Program-made: the position numbers and the translations under genes
Shown here: positions 24,701 to 38,100 of the stretch, in pieces
Numbering within the stretch: the stretch's first letter is position 1
Layout: every line of letters starts with the position of its first letter
Assembly (NCBI GenBank): GCA_001695595.3
Contig: MBPM02000003.1
Coordinates: forward strand, 930,001 to 994,000
Reading direction: 5' to 3'
DNA: 64,000 nucleotides
From: Plasmopara viticola
Taxonomy: Eukaryota > Oomycota > Peronosporomycetes > Peronosporales > Peronosporaceae
The notes under the pieces: generated by a model
What the model saw: the letters and a program-made list of their open reading frames with translations, nothing else
Database searches by the model: none
Told to the model about the DNA's origin: nothing

Positions 24701-27700
24701 AACGATCACAACATTTGCGCTGCTTGGCGAGAAACTCAGCAGACCAAACACAAAATGGGTTGCTTACAGCTTGATGATACAGGCAAGCTTGCCAGTGATG
24801 CACCCATTCGAAAAGTGTTTTACCCGTCGGCGCACTTTGCATGTGCGCACATATGTGAAGGCCCACTTATACAGCTCAATCCACAAATGCTGGTTGCTTA
24901 CCAAGCCATTCGCCTTCTCTCGACCGAGAATATTATCAAGCAGTGTATCATGAGCCTTATATATACTTGAAAATCCGACTTTTGAGGAAGCGAAAACTCT
25001 ACTGATCGCCTCAGCTCACAACAGACAGGCTTCTATCGAAAATCGATATAACCTCGCACTTTATCACGTTGATGCTTGTCCCACTATTAAAATTAGGGCT
25101 CATCCGAGGCTTTGACAGGGCTTGTACATGCCATATTGCACATACGCGGCATAGAAAGATCCGCTCCAGATACATTCTCAGTTGTAACATGGAGTAGCTC
25201 ATCGTCCGGTGCGAAGATATCGCGCATCGACTGACAACATGTTATTTCTTTGCTGATTCCTCACCTCAAAGCTGCACTCCGCAAAAAAAAGCAATCTGCA
25301 AGTAGTGAGATACCTGTGTTGCAAAACGCAGCGACGCATATTTTATATATCATATGAACATCTTAGATTTGACCAGAGCAAATCAGCTGTTTGTCATGAA
25401 AAAGACAGTTTTTCTCAACAGTCTTTATCTCTCAAGTCTTGAACGCGTTCATTCTCCCCTCGGCATCTTCTTGCACCAACGCCGTAAAATAACAGAAAAT
25501 TCACGCGTTACAGACGGTACTAAATGGTTTGTTTGGGATCACTCAAGGTCAAGATCGACGTCTGCTTTACTTTGTCAAAAACTTCTTGGTGATAGTTCTC
25601 TTAATTTTTTTATGTCGTTTTTATGTCGTTTTTGTGGATATTTAACGCCGGCTGAACATTTTTAGGTAATTTGAACTGTATTTGGTCAGTTCCTGTAGGT
25701 TTTCTTGCTATTTGAAATTGAACACTCTTTCTTGATCTCGTCTGTTGAAATACTTGCTTAGCAGTAGAATGAAATTTCCCAGCGCCGAAAACACATTGAT
25801 TTGCATTAATATAAGGCGTATGAAAGCTTATACACTCGTAAATGGGCAAACTGCTTTTCCACACGCTTCACGACGATGGACTAGTTTTCATCAGAGTTTG
25901 TCTGTGTATGCGCCCTGCAGAGTCTACATTAGCGTTGCCGGATGATTAAAAGCAACAAGATCAAACTAATTACTCCAGGTTAAAACCGCTTGATATCTCG
26001 AGCGCGGTCAATAGTAAGCCACTCCTACACACGATGAGTTAATAATAGCCAAGAGCAATGTCCTTTGTTAACTTTCCGATAGCTACCAATTGGTAGCATA
26101 TCAACATTTAGATATGACATTTAAACCAGGACATTAGCCGCATTTAGCTTGTAAAATGCATCATTTGCCAACATAGAATACTGGAAACCTGAAAAACTTT
26201 AGTTCTAAAACAAAGTTTGCCTCGTGCTATGCACGACAGAGTATGTCAATGACGTCATGCTGCTTCTTTAGTAAGCGCCAATGCCGTGTCCAACCGTATT
26301 TACTTTGTAGAATCTCTTTTTTATAATGTCGTTTACTGCTATTTCCTACCGCCAACGGGGGGGGTGTCAAGAGACCACACCTAGCATTTCTTAACACGAG
26401 CTAGAGTATTTTGGGGATCGAAGATCTACTCCTTGCAGTAAGTTTTCTTTCAGGGCCGCTTCACATAAAGTGGTCTCTTCGTAAGACCCTTATTTTAGTT
26501 TTGCTGTCTGCTTTGCACGCTGCTTGAAGCTCTGCAATGGATAACCCATCTACTTTTATAACATCATTAACTGACGATTTAGATATAAGGCTAATTTTGC
26601 CTTCGACTAGAACTCATCTGCTTTTTAAAGAACATTTTGCCGAGCCTATGTTTCATATACTCCTATCTCAAACTCTCTTTTACTCAGACAAGACGCTTTG
26701 TGGTGCTCAATGAGCACCATAAGTCATCAACTTGACTAAAGCGGCATTTTCGAAGACCCCACGGGCTTGTATGTAGAATACCATCCTCGGATCGATGATA
26801 TGTTTGAGCTAGTAGTTCGTGTCGTCGAAGACGTGTAGAGCAGAGGTACGCAAATTCGACAAGGCGTTGAAGCAGCACGCTGTTACTCTACCGGCTTGCA
26901 GTATTTAATTGCGTTCATGACTCAATTGACATCCGCTACTGTACGCATAGATCCAAGCAATCTTTTGCGCTTCGTCAATGACACCACTTCGTGGCTCTTG
27001 GTCTGATGAGAAGAAATGCTATTGAAATCAGTACTCCCCCAAGTACGCACGCGACAAAGACGCTATTAGCCGAGACATTTCAAAAGAATGTAGCGACCAA
27101 GAAGGAAGAAACAGCCTGATAAAATCGTTGATGTAGATTCAATACGACAAAATGCAAATACGGTACTTAGAGATGCAGTTACCACTGATCCTTAGGCTAG
27201 ACTGTACCACTATTTTTTGGACCGCCAAAAGTCCTAGCCATACAGAAATTTACGCTCAAAATGTATAAGAAAATGAGAAAACACCCGCGGGCATAAATAA
27301 GTCGTATTACAAGCCTAACTGGGTGAACGCTGCAGCTTTAACGTTTGATACGACCACGGGAAATTAAGGCGTTTATTATGATTGAGCCTAATTCGAATAC
27401 GATATGCCACAATCTTTCTCGAGAGGCGCGAGTCGAGCTGTTTGCTCGAAGAGCAATGCGATCAAGCGCTCGGGGCCTGGCTCCTGGTTGACAAGACTTA
27501 ATCCTGGATCTGAGGCTTCCGACGCACGTCTTCGTGAAGCCGGGCGTGGCTCTCGGCGCTACGATGTACCAGCTCCTGCGCTGCGTACGCTTGAATGCCG
27601 GTCGACAGCGATATCATAACGGATCGCAGTGTGCTGCATGATGCTGAAATATCGTCCTCCTTCCTTCCTCTTCAATAAAAGAGATGAGCGCCGAAATGCA

Positions 27701-28577
27701 AACTTGCGCAACGCCGTCATCAGGATCACGTCCACAGTCTTGCAACTTATAGGAGACGTAGTAGTTTAAGGCCTCACATGGCAATGCTTCGATCCACTAG
27801 GCATACGACATTAAGGTATCTAAGTAGAGCTCACCTAATGACCCCTGGAGACCGCTACGAAAGCAGTGCTAACGAAAGTATGGTAAAATGATAATTGGCG
27901 ATGAGTCTTCAGCCAAGTATAGTCGTATAAATGGTATTGCTCCTCTCGCACACTGATTAAACGAATGTGCCTTCATAGCGTATAGGCTCTTGTTCGCCTG
28001 TACCTAACCCTAAGTAGAGTTCGAGACATGAGTCTCCTTGCAGTGCCAGCTCAGAGCCTTTGCTGCCAAATTAGCACGCCTTTGCTCTTTATTTCTGCCA
28101 AACGAGCACGGAAGTTCAATGCAATTCTGTTGCTAAGCCAACAACTTGAAGCTTAAATGTAAACGTACCGTTCAAAGTGCTCGATGAAACCAAAAATTTC
28201 AAATCATAAATACCCTATGAAGCCTCTCGAGCGAGCAATGATGACTCGTTGTGCACGAGCTTTTCGCTCACCTGGGGATACGTAATTCGGCAATATCAAA
28301 CTCGCTGTGTGATCTCGTGCCTCTTCCATAAAATTGAATAAAAGCTATAAATCATTATGCACAAGTGTCCGATTAAGAAGCGAGCAGCTTTTCGTGGGAT
28401 GCACTTAGAAAGCCTAAGACTCTCGCGAGCACGCGGTGTGCAGCACATAGGCGTACAAATGTGCGGCTTACGTGAGCTTGGCGTAACCAATTGACTAGCT
28501 TAAGGATTTGTACGAGCCGCAGATCCACAAGATTAGCATGTATATCAAAGAGGAAACACCTTTTCGCTCCCGAAAAT

Positions 28578-28709
28578 AGAGGGTCCTCGTCTATCATAAG
28601 ATTGGAGCTTGGTTAGTTTCAACAGACGCATGCTATCTAAGTTAGAGGGTCCTAATCTACCATACGATTGGAGCTTTGTTAGTTCTAATAGACGCGTGCT
28701 ATCTTTAAG
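28578..28709 (+). repeat. Tandem repeat, 66-bp period (copy 2)
   Basis: Copy-2 counterpart of the 17319-17450 repeat, with both units beginning AGAGGGTCCT. Confidence 0.75.
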
Positions 28710-29556
28710 TGACGTAATTATTATCCGAAAGCATAATGTATATACACTGAAAAGCCGTGTTTATTTCGAACACTCCGAGATGTACTCGTGTCTCGAGAAG
28801 GCTATTATATTTAGACCTCAACAATGACCCTTTTTTGCGATCAATTTCTTTACAAAAAAAATATTGCCGAAAAAGGGCAATTGTGCTGTCAAAAGGGTAT
28901 TTATTTGCCAAAAAAATGCAACTAAATATTTAAAAATGGCAAACAGTTCCATAAAAAGGCACAAAAAATCGTGCTAATTAAAAAGTGTCATTGTTGCGGC
29001 GTGTTTTGGCCTTTTATGCGACTATTATTCCTTTTTAGCAATATCTCAAAGATTAAATGCCCTTTTACGCAACGATTTTTTAGTAACGACCAAATTAAAA
29101 TTTGAATAAATATTCGAACGCTACAAAGGGCGTTAAGTCGCTAAACAAAGGCAGCTTGTCCCATGAAAGGCAAAACAAACCGCAATAACGGTGATCGATA
29201 ACGTATTTGATTGACCTTGAGCCGTGGGACTCAAATACTTTGTTGTGATTGTTTTCAAGAAGCGACGCATTTCGTAACGGAAATGTCTGATCGGAAAAAG
29301 GTCCGAGACATTTTGGACTTTTGTAGACCCAAGAAGTTTAAATCTTAATGCAAACATTTGCAACGAAACAAACAAAATCAGTGTGTGTCACGCTTGCAGA
29401 TGTTGCCATATTATGTCCCGTGAATTTTTTAGGCAATACCTCGTACTGACTTAGATGAGATTGGTTTACTTTATAGGACTTTTAATTATTTATTTCACTG
29501 GGGGTTACATCGATACTCTCTACTTAAATTTTGATAATATTTAGCATTTTTTTTAG

Positions 29557-29857
29557 AAAGGTTGGGGTGACGCCCTCCTTCCAAGCGCGGGGGCTAAATG
29601 CTCGCGCGCTTCGGGTAGGTGCTCTCGGGCATCTGCAGGTCTGTAACGAGTCTCACCTTCGACGCGACGGTATCCACCACCGGGCGCCACCTGGGCTCTT
29701 ACCAAGTCAGAGCTAAACAAAATAATGGAAGACCTTCAAACCTCGGTGCTGGCTGCACTGCCCGCCGAACGAGACGTGACGTATGCGGACACCACTCTAT
29801 GTCGTGGACTAGCCAGACTGAGCCTAGCACGTGCATAACTTGGCAATGCGATAACGT
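29557..29857 (+). repeat. ~300-bp inverted repeat, left arm
   Basis: Runs from AAAGGTTGGGGTGACGCC to GCGATAACGT. It pairs with the diverged reverse-complement copy at 30228-30530 across a spacer of about 370 bp, forming a potential large hairpin. Because it spans the end of the duplicated block, the inverted pair is real sequence from one contig. Confidence 0.85.
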
Positions 29858-30227
29858 GATACATTACGTTACATTTAGCATTATATGAGCTACATTGCGA
29901 CTTGATAGCTAAAACCATTACCAACTCATGGTGTAGGGCAGATAGCGATCTGATACTCGTATTGATTTAAAAGACAAAGCGAAAGTAAAAACCTTAAGCT
30001 CACGCTCTATTCAGTAAGAGTTACGGCAGCTTGTTGTAGAAACCCTCAAGGTTGCACATAATTAGCACCTAAGGAATAAATACAAGGTATCAGAAATCGG
30101 CTTGCACGATATACGACGTAAATTTAAAGCAAACAAAAAGATTTACGAGTCAAAGTTTAGCCACGATTTCGCTTCTTCACATGTATACAAAGAAGCACCG
30201 TAAATGCAAACTTCCGGATACAAATTA

Positions 30228-30530
30228 CGTTATCGCGTTGCCAAATTATGCACGTGCTAGGCTCAGTCTGGCTAGTCCACGGCATAGAGTGGTGTCCGAA
30301 TACGTCGGGTCTCGTTCGGCGGGCAGTGCAGCCAGCACCGAGGTCGTGAGGGTCTTCCATTATTTTGTTTATCTCTGACTTGGTAAGAGCCCAGGTGGCG
30401 CCCTGGTGCTGGGGACCGTCGCGTCGAGGGTGAGACTCGTTAAAGACCTGCAGATGCCCGAGAGCACCTGCCCGAAGCGCGCGAGCATTTAGCCCCCGCG
30501 CTTGGAAGGATGGCGTCACCCCAACCTTTT
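30228..30530 (-). repeat. ~300-bp inverted repeat, right arm
   Basis: Reverse complement of the 29557-29857 arm with scattered substitutions and small indels. A one-base length difference after GAAGACC shifts the relative reading frame. The minus-strand frame 30540-30157 (127 codons, ATG start) runs through it, starting MPSEKVGVTPSFQARGLN, but the shift between copies shows that at most one copy could code. It lies immediately downstream of the PP2C gene. Confidence 0.85.
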
Positions 30531-30704
30531 CCGAAGGCATGTGGTTCTATTTGCAGTTAATCGGTTACTTATTTTTCTATACATTAAAGGCTATAAATGG
30601 ATTATAATTTTTTTTAACTGCATAAGTAACTTACTACTACTGCATTTTGTATCTCTAATTCATAGTCATTTTATATTCTCTAAATAGTGTAGAAGGCTGT
30701 TATT

Positions 30705-31715
30705 TTACGCAAGGATTGCGGCGCATACAGAAATGTCGTCGCGCTTGCCTTGCTTCTTGTGCGCAAATGCAAGAAGGTTCGATGCACTATAAAAAGCCAA
30801 TTGGCGAACACGTCGCTCCTTTGCAAAAATTGCGCGTTGCTTGTCAAATGATGGGAGAGCTTCGCAATGTTTTTGAAATCGTTCAAGTTCCTCGGATTCT
30901 ACAGTTTCGTTAGCTCTGAGCTCCGCTAATGCCTCGTGGCAAAATCCCGCGGCAGAGACTGCAAACGGAATGTAATCTGTGGTGCATGTAAACGTGTTCT
31001 TAGCACGTTGCAATATCCTTCGCGCCACGTCCTCTGCCACCCCACCCTTTAATCGAAATGACGGGACCGATATAACACCTGCTGCAACGTCGTCAATGTA
31101 CAAATTATCGTGCACTCCGTCTGAAAACAACAGACACACGTCGCCAGCTTCATATTTAAAGATCTGCATCTCGACATTGGTTGCAAAATTTATAGATTGG
31201 TTGGTAGACACCACAGCAGGTACATTAAAGTCGTAGATGATAGAGTCACTCTCATACACGAGCTGAGACCCGCGAAAGACGACGCACTTGCAGTCACCGA
31301 TCGAAAACACATACATTTGACGCAAGAGTTTATCAAAGTAAACAGCTGCGATCGTGGAGTCGAGTCTACCTTTGCGCTTGGCAAGTTTGCGGGCTTTTTT
31401 GATCGCTGCTTGCATGCTCTGACTAAAGTCGTCCGCACTCAAAGCCTTTTCCCGCGAGCTTTTGCGCAACTTGGCCAGCGCCGACAACGTTTCGGCTACC
31501 AGCATTCGCGCCAGTACGCCCGAAGCCTTCATTGTTCCAGATACGCCATCCGCTACTACCATGTAATTTGGTCCAAAACCCACAGCATCATCGCCGTGGT
31601 ACGAATACGTTGCACTACCGACGGACGAAAAGCAGCCGCGCGCATTGTTGTCACCAATCTCGTGGAGAGCCTTGCATGAGCGCATGCGGTCCAGTAGATA
31701 GTGTGCAGACTTCAT
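30705..31715 (-). CDS. PP2C-type protein phosphatase, PTC7/PPTC7-like
   Basis: Single exon, 336 residues. PPM-family metal-binding motifs are visible: GDDA near residue 41, VADGVSG at 54-60 (metal-ligand Asp56), the STIAAVYFD strand near 120, the IGDCKC turn at 139-144, FSDGVHDN near 197-204, and KRDDISV at 324-330, which supplies the last metal ligand. ADGVSG and SDGVHDN are the variants typical of the PTC7/PPTC7 branch, whose characterised members are mitochondrial and regulate matrix proteins and coenzyme Q synthesis. An unusual, charged, helical insertion of about 60 residues (about 265-322) precedes the final motif. The start ATG lies about 50 bp downstream of an initiator-like TTCATTTTC. 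No strong targeting peptide is evident, so the location is uncertain. Confidence 0.9.
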   Translation of the reverse strand: MKSAHYLLDRMRSCKALHEIGDNNARGCFSSVGSATYSYHGDDAVGFGPNYMVVADGVSGTMKASGVLARMLVAETLSALAKLRKSSREKALSADDFSQSMQAAIKKARKLAKRKGRLDSTIAAVYFDKLLRQMYVFSIGDCKCVVFRGSQLVYESDSIIYDFNVPAVVSTNQSINFATNVEMQIFKYEAGDVCLLFSDGVHDNLYIDDVAAGVISVPSFRLKGGVAEDVARRILQRAKNTFTCTTDYIPFAVSAAGFCHEALAELRANETVESEELERFQKHCEALPSFDKQRAIFAKERRVRQLAFYSASNLLAFAHKKQGKRDDISVCAAILA

Positions 31716-31762
31716 GACCGATGAAGCACCTGCCAGTACGACGGGGTAAGTACAGGTTTATC

Positions 31763-31771
31763 GAAAATGAA
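31763..31771 (-). promoter_or_regulatory. Initiator-like motif of the PP2C gene
   Basis: On the minus strand, TTCATTTTC, preceded about 14 bp upstream by a second TTCATTACTC, fits the oomycete Inr consensus and would give a 5'UTR of roughly 50 bases to the ATG at 31715. Confidence 0.45.
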
Positions 31772-31836
31772 GAGAGTAATGAACCACATTCCGCTCCCCA
31801 TCCCACGCCGATGATGCGAAGCTGCAATCTGGGCAC

Positions 31837-34800
31837 TAACGGTCGACAGCGTATACAGTATAAGCTCTATCTCGAATTTGGACTACTATGTATTCGGTAG
31901 TTGTATACAGCCATGCCCAAGTCGCTTCTAACGGTCATAGCCGTGGCAATTTCATGAGTAATAGAAAAAAATTCGCCCACTTGTAATGTTGTCAATACTA
32001 CAGCGTTTCATTACTCACTCCGTGTAGCCACATTCCTCCAATCCAGCAAGACATTTCTTATCCGCAGTATGGTGACACCGGCGCAGAGCTAGTTTTTGTA
32101 TGCCAAAATGGATTCTTTGCGCCTATTCGCCGGTAATAGTGCCGACGCCTCGAGATACCTGCGCCAATCACGAGCGTTGCTCAAACAATCAACTAGATTG
32201 GCATTCGTGAGACACAAGTTTTTATCAATGTCGTCGCAACGCACAATGGTACACGCAATTGGCGATACGCTAAGCCTTAAAATCCACGTACTGCAAAACA
32301 AAGATAGCCTTCAATGCCAATGGCTGCCAATTAGGAAGAAACTATAGTGTATCAGTGTATCATTGTAATCCGAGTCAACAGTACGACTACTGCAACTATA
32401 TGTACGACTTAATTGTTTGCATACTTGTTCTATCTGAGCACTATAACATGGGCATTCGACAGGGTATTGTAACAAGAAGTGGCTAAAGAATTTTGCTGGT
32501 AACAGCTGTTCATATTTTCGCCTTTAAAGAACTAAGAATTGGCTTTCCAAGAGCTTAATTACCAACACTATAAGTGATGTGAGGCGAGTGCAACATACAC
32601 AGGGCCACAAAAATGTATCCGCTGGTCAACTTAGCGGGTGTAGACAGATCGGATTTGACAAAGAATTTTATTGGTAAGCCGTGGACAGAGCTGATTGACG
32701 TTTGTTGACGGCTAAAAATGTATTTTTGACGCACGTGACCATGTCCAGGAAGCAGGGCGGAGTTAGGACAATTAGTATGAAAAGGAACTTTGTTGCAGTA
32801 GGACAAGACCAAACGAGAATTAAAACTACCGCAAAGGGTTGTCTGCCCCACGTTCTGAAAAGAAAAAGGAGTATGAGAGCTTGTGGACCACACGCTAATT
32901 GGAATAGGCAATGTCGTGAATCCCACGGTGCCAGCTTAAAAAATTAAGGCGCCAACGTCATGGTTCGAAGACGGGGCTTGATGCAAAAGAAAGAACTGAA
33001 CTATATCATGAGCCGCTACCTTTGAGTATGCCGTGTCTTGAAGGCTATGGTCTTCTGCCTGAAAATCCTCTTGGCTCACGGGTAGCCGCATTTCTTTGCT
33101 TATAATATAATGTATGGCTGCTATCGCCCAGTCCGACGACTTAAATTTATGTTGTAGAGTATACTAGTTGCCGCATCGTGGCGTGAGAATTGAGCTAAGA
33201 GTGCCAATAAGAAGTATGATCCGAATGCGTGGTTCTTGGTCTTCAGTAGGCAGCGCGAGCTCGTGCCTACCTCTAATTGCACGAATTTTCAGTTGCGTGC
33301 CATGGAGATCCGCTGTGGAGTGAGGATAAAAAAAGCGCAAAAAGAAGTGTATGTGCATGCATTTCATGGTACGGTATACTGTGTCTCAATGAGATTTAAG
33401 AAGTTATATCCGCGCTAAAGCTCATTAGGATTTAGAGGCACGTAAACAAATTAAAATAGAAGTCGCTGAATTGCACTGCATTGTGCCAGGAATACAGGAG
33501 TGGTGTTAGGACTTGGTAGTACGACGAATGTTACTTAGAAAGATGTGATTCGGGTTGGCTATACGTACGAAGCGAATGTTAGAGACCAAACTCTCGCATT
33601 TTATTCTCATTTGAGTCGCTTAAATTTTTCGTGAAGACGAAAAAGTCCGAAGTGTCTTTTTACCTTTAACCTTTCTAATGTAAGATTAACAATAACGATA
33701 TACAAGCTAATGGATCGGGCAATTTTTTTAAGAAGTTCCTCCAAAGGTTCAAGTTAAAAGTCATGCTGAGGAAGTTTCACTCAGCATTCAAAAAAGAAAG
33801 GGCTGACTTAAAGTCAACCTACGGACCGCTCTTCGATATCGTGTTCTTGGTGTCACTATAACAACAACCAAGTATATTTTGCTCACTCAGTAATGATTAA
33901 AATTTTGTACTTGATGCGTGGAGACACTTCAAGGTGACATATGTCGATGCCATCGTGCTGGTGACGTTTATATACTCAAAAAGGTAATCCCCAGCGCGGC
34001 GACGCCATATTATTTGCACTATGGCAGCCGTCTACTGTACACTTGACATTGTAATCTATGTAGAGTCAAGTGTTGTTAGTTTGCTGAGAGACACTTAATG
34101 TAAGAGCAACACAGAAAAATGTGGTTGTACTCAAGCTCTATGTATACCAAGCGCAGCCACACAATTGGCACAAAATCATTGTCCTAGCACATCGATACTC
34201 TACACAGCATCTTTCTGTGTTAGGTGTCGCTTTTAATTTTGGAAATCGACTGCCTTTCGACCCACGCTGCTGTTAGAAATTTTACACTTTATGCAAGGCT
34301 GCAGCAACTCTGAGCTGTAGTCTACACAACTAAGGACGCACCATCATTGTCAAGATTGCAAGCAGGTGCGCTCGACAGTGTCTCTGACAAAATAAGTTAA
34401 CACATTAGCGATGAAGGTGAGCAAATCTAGTTGCTGATAAAAGCAAAAGCTGACAAAAAGCGTTAGCTATCAAAAGACACTTAGGTTAATGCTAATGTTA
34501 ATGCCGTACCGACCTTTAGGACTTTAGTAGCAATTATGGTAGACGGGACTAAAACTCATTTTATATCATGGTGCGTGTTTATTCTGTCGGCGTCGCGCGT
34601 GCCAATACATTCATCGGGGTCTACTTTGCCTAGACACGGCCTTTTAAATTGGAGAGGGACTTGTAGAATACCGCTGCATTTGCCAATCCAACTTTTGGGT
34701 AGTTGCTAGCCGATGTCAGCAGCACATTACACGATCGGACGCGAAATAGTCACTCACTTCAAGTTTCACTGCACAATATATGTTCATTACACGTTTATGC

Positions 34801-35149
34801 AGCAAGTTGCCTCGCTACTTTTATGGTATCTAAATTGTGTCTTAAGTATACTGAAGTAGGCTAAAACTGTATATTAAGGTCGTCGAGTTGCGGCAGGCAT
34901 ACAAACTATAAGCCACATAGAGAGATAAAGATGCATCCAGAGGAAGCAATAAAGTCTCTTGACTTTCATAACGGGTCTTTTGGTGCAGTAGAGTAACTAC
35001 CTTTGCGCCAAGTCATTGACGGGTTCCACTGTGGTCGAAAACTGACAGGTGATGCTATTTGGGGGCTTACGATTGGAAAGGCGGAAAAATGATAGCTTGC
35101 GATAAATGCCGGAGGCACGGTCGTCAGGAAACCGTTACAACGCCTGCCT
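31837..35149. other. Gene-poor region; no gene recognised
   Basis: Only short open frames are present. An ATG frame at 32107-32347 (79 codons) and a longer minus frame at 32926-32555 that begins with GTG show no family motif. The sequence is A/T-rich. I see no RNA gene or clear transposon domain here. Confidence 0.35.
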
Positions 35150-38100
35150 AGCCCTAAGACATCGGTATGCGAAGCTCCTAATCAGGGGTAGACAACACCT
35201 TGGCGAAGCCCAATGCAAATTGAGAGAGACGGTAGTACAAAGCTGCAAGGATCGTTAACTTCAAAGTTGTCCCACCAAGTCGGTATGTAAGATGTGACGT
35301 CACCCGTGACCTCAAACAGGCGTAATTAGCATATCGGCTGCGACTAATTCCGCAAGTAAAAGCGAAAAGCCAAAAATGCCAAAGGCCGAAGCCAAATGCA
35401 TACCTAAAACAGCCTTTTTAAGGCCACTCCTCTCTTTATCAGCGAAAGGGCTATGAGGGTCATCCCCTTTGTTACAAAAGAACTCAATTGTAGCGGCTTT
35501 TAAAAAGTCTGAGGTTACAATTAGCAATGATGCTGAAACCTCGACCAAGTTAATTTCCACCATAAGAGAGAACGTGTCGAAGCGTTAATTAGCCGCACGA
35601 AGCCTTCATTGTAAAATTTTAGCCGTAAATTGCTGGTGGATTGCAGTCTGGCTAGTTACTTAAGTTGTTGCCACAGCTTGGTAGCCTTTTTATGAAAAAG
35701 AGAGACTTCGACCTTGCCATACCTTATTCATTTTTCACCATTAGAAGTGAGCATTATATATTACTTCGAATATTTTGCTCGAGCAGTAGGTCTGACCTTT
35801 AGTATAAAGCAGAGAAGCCTTCCAGCCCCGGTGTTTTTCCGATTGCCGTGTGTGTAAGCGTCCAATGAAACTCAGAGGCTGTGAGAGAGCTGTCCAAATA
35901 TGCCTGATCCTTCGATGTAAGTAGCGCTTTAGTGTCTTGAAGAATCTGAGCCAATTTACAGGGGCCCCATCTTGATTTATTATGGCCAAATTTTCTCGAA
36001 GGCGAACAGTGAATTCCAGACCAGTACGACAAAAGATAGAAAGAAGTGAAATTTAGATCTTCGATTGAATCGACCGAAATGGGTTTGTTGTAAAAAATGG
36101 CTGGATCTGAATAAAAATCAGCAGCGCTCAGTTGATTTCAAGTCGGAGGTGAATTTCTGTTCAAACGAACAAAATTTTTGCTCATTTAGCTTTTCTTTAA
36201 ATTGGGTTTTTGCAACAGTGCTTTAGACCGGATGGACACCAGTTGGCTCCTGAGCGTGCAAATGCTGAAGTTCATTTGCTCTGAGGTGAAGACTTACAAG
36301 CACATGCATGCGTTCAATTCTTTTCTTCAGAAACAAATCACGCAGAAAAATAAAATTTTCTCGTTTGTGTTCATCGAAAAGGAATCCCAAATTATATAAT
36401 TTCCAATTTGGAGCCCAAAAAGAGTGTGCTACAATCTAGGAAGATGTGCAAATACTCTTGGGCTTCAGGCAACTTAATTACCCATAGTGGGCATTACCTT
36501 GGGGCCAGTTTTGACGGCTTGAATACTGAACAACCGAGTCGAGAAGTAATTTCGATACAGTCGCATATTCCAGCCAAGCCTTTGGGATCATGGTAAATAT
36601 CCTGGAAATTCGCGTGAAAAAGCTGAGAGCTGACTAAAATATAGTCAAATCTTAAACTTGAGTTGGGGCTTGTAAATTTTAAAAATCGGAGTTTTGAAGT
36701 CGCCAAGGGTCGACCAAACGGATGTGTCGTGCCTATCTGAAAATGACGGTATAACAGTATCCCAGAAAAACAATAAGATGACTGTTTTCATCAAAAAGAC
36801 GGGCCAAATTTCCAAAAATATCAACCCGGCATCCCGGCTGAACTGGGGCGTAAACTACTACGTGAATGTATGTGATAGTAATAGTCGAGTCATTTTGTCT
36901 TGGTCTATGAGATACCGAGAAAATGTATCCATGAAGTGACGCGTCGGCATGGAACGTCTTGAAGCTTGCGAATTAGGCAATAAGGTGTTGATAAAAATCC
37001 AACACCAGCTTGGCTTGTAAAAGTGCTCATATATATATATGTTTGGCATCAAAGACTGGAAATTAGCTGGGAAGTTGTTTTCCGGCTCTTTTTAAGCTTT
37101 TGGTACCCGTAAATTCTGTTTTTTGAATTCCCACTATGTGAAAACGGTTAGAAAAATTATATAGGGTTCGTTGTGAAACATTTTTTAAACCATTCGCAAT
37201 ATTTGAATATTCCATCAGGGTCCAAAGAGGTAAATGGAAATCTGAGGGCCCACTAAAGTGGCTTGCATGCGCAGATTCTCAAAAGTTCTGCGTGGTATAT
37301 ATAGAAGTGGCCCAGCCAAAATTTGTCCCATTGAGGGAGATTTTATGATGGCGAACAAAGTCGAATTATCCCACAATAACCACAACGGGTGAGATAGTGC
37401 CGATGCTGCCTTCGCGAGACGACTTGAGTGGGTCTATATAAATTCTAGGTTCAATAATTTGCAGCGCTTCAGTCAGCTTTAACTTTTACCAAAATTGGGT
37501 CTATCTCGGGCACAATTGACCCAAAATTGCCAAATATCAAAGCCGGTCTGGTTTGGATAAAGTGTTGAAACACGGTCGGACATTGACCCGTCCTCCGACG
37601 TTGAAAAGTCGCGTGTGACCGACTATCGGAGGACCGCGTGACCAAAAACCTTTGCCCGAAGGTAATGAAAATTGGCAGCTATTTCCGAATCGAGTAAAAC
37701 TTGGTGAGGGATCGGTTGTGCTTAATACGCTGATAGTAGTATGTCCGGGTCAGCAGATAGGGTAAAAGTTCTCAAAATTTCTCATTGACCGCGCGGAATT
37801 GAAAAAGGGTAAGTTTTTGGTGTACGGCCCTGTTTGATATTTCTTCGGTCACCCTCAAGACCACCAAAAATACACAGACTGGGGTGGGTCCATAGTAGTG
37901 TCCCAGAGAATGATGTTTTGTTTCGACGAAATGGGTCCTTCCGAACCTTCTCTAAACCACTTATAGACAAAATAAGCGGATTTTCGTTGGGAGGGAGGTA
38001 AAGCCAATTTCCACTGTCGGGGTCGCAATGGTACTAAAGACCAATTGTCTTGTCCGAAGAATGCGCGCAGGCCAAAGTAATTGATCCTCCCGAAAACTTT

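Larger units (their letters stand above)
18747..29993. repeat. 11.25-kb direct duplication, copy 2 (starts at assembly gap)
   Basis: Second copy, 11,247 bp, starting at the first base after the Ns and continuing without a break into unique sequence at 29994. Coordinate offset to copy 1 is 11,260 at the left end and 11,259 after the single-G deletion. The frames on both strands repeat those of copy 1 and show no recognisable product. Confidence 0.95.

Noticed and set aside
30157..30540. 127-codon minus-strand gene next to PP2C
   Set aside because: It lies in an interspersed inverted repeat whose other copies have a one-base shift, so it is most likely repeat-derived.
34020..34260. Possible LTR or terminal inverted repeat (GACACTTAATG... 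versus ...TTAGGTGTC)
   Set aside because: The match between the two ends is short and imperfect and no element body or target duplication was found.
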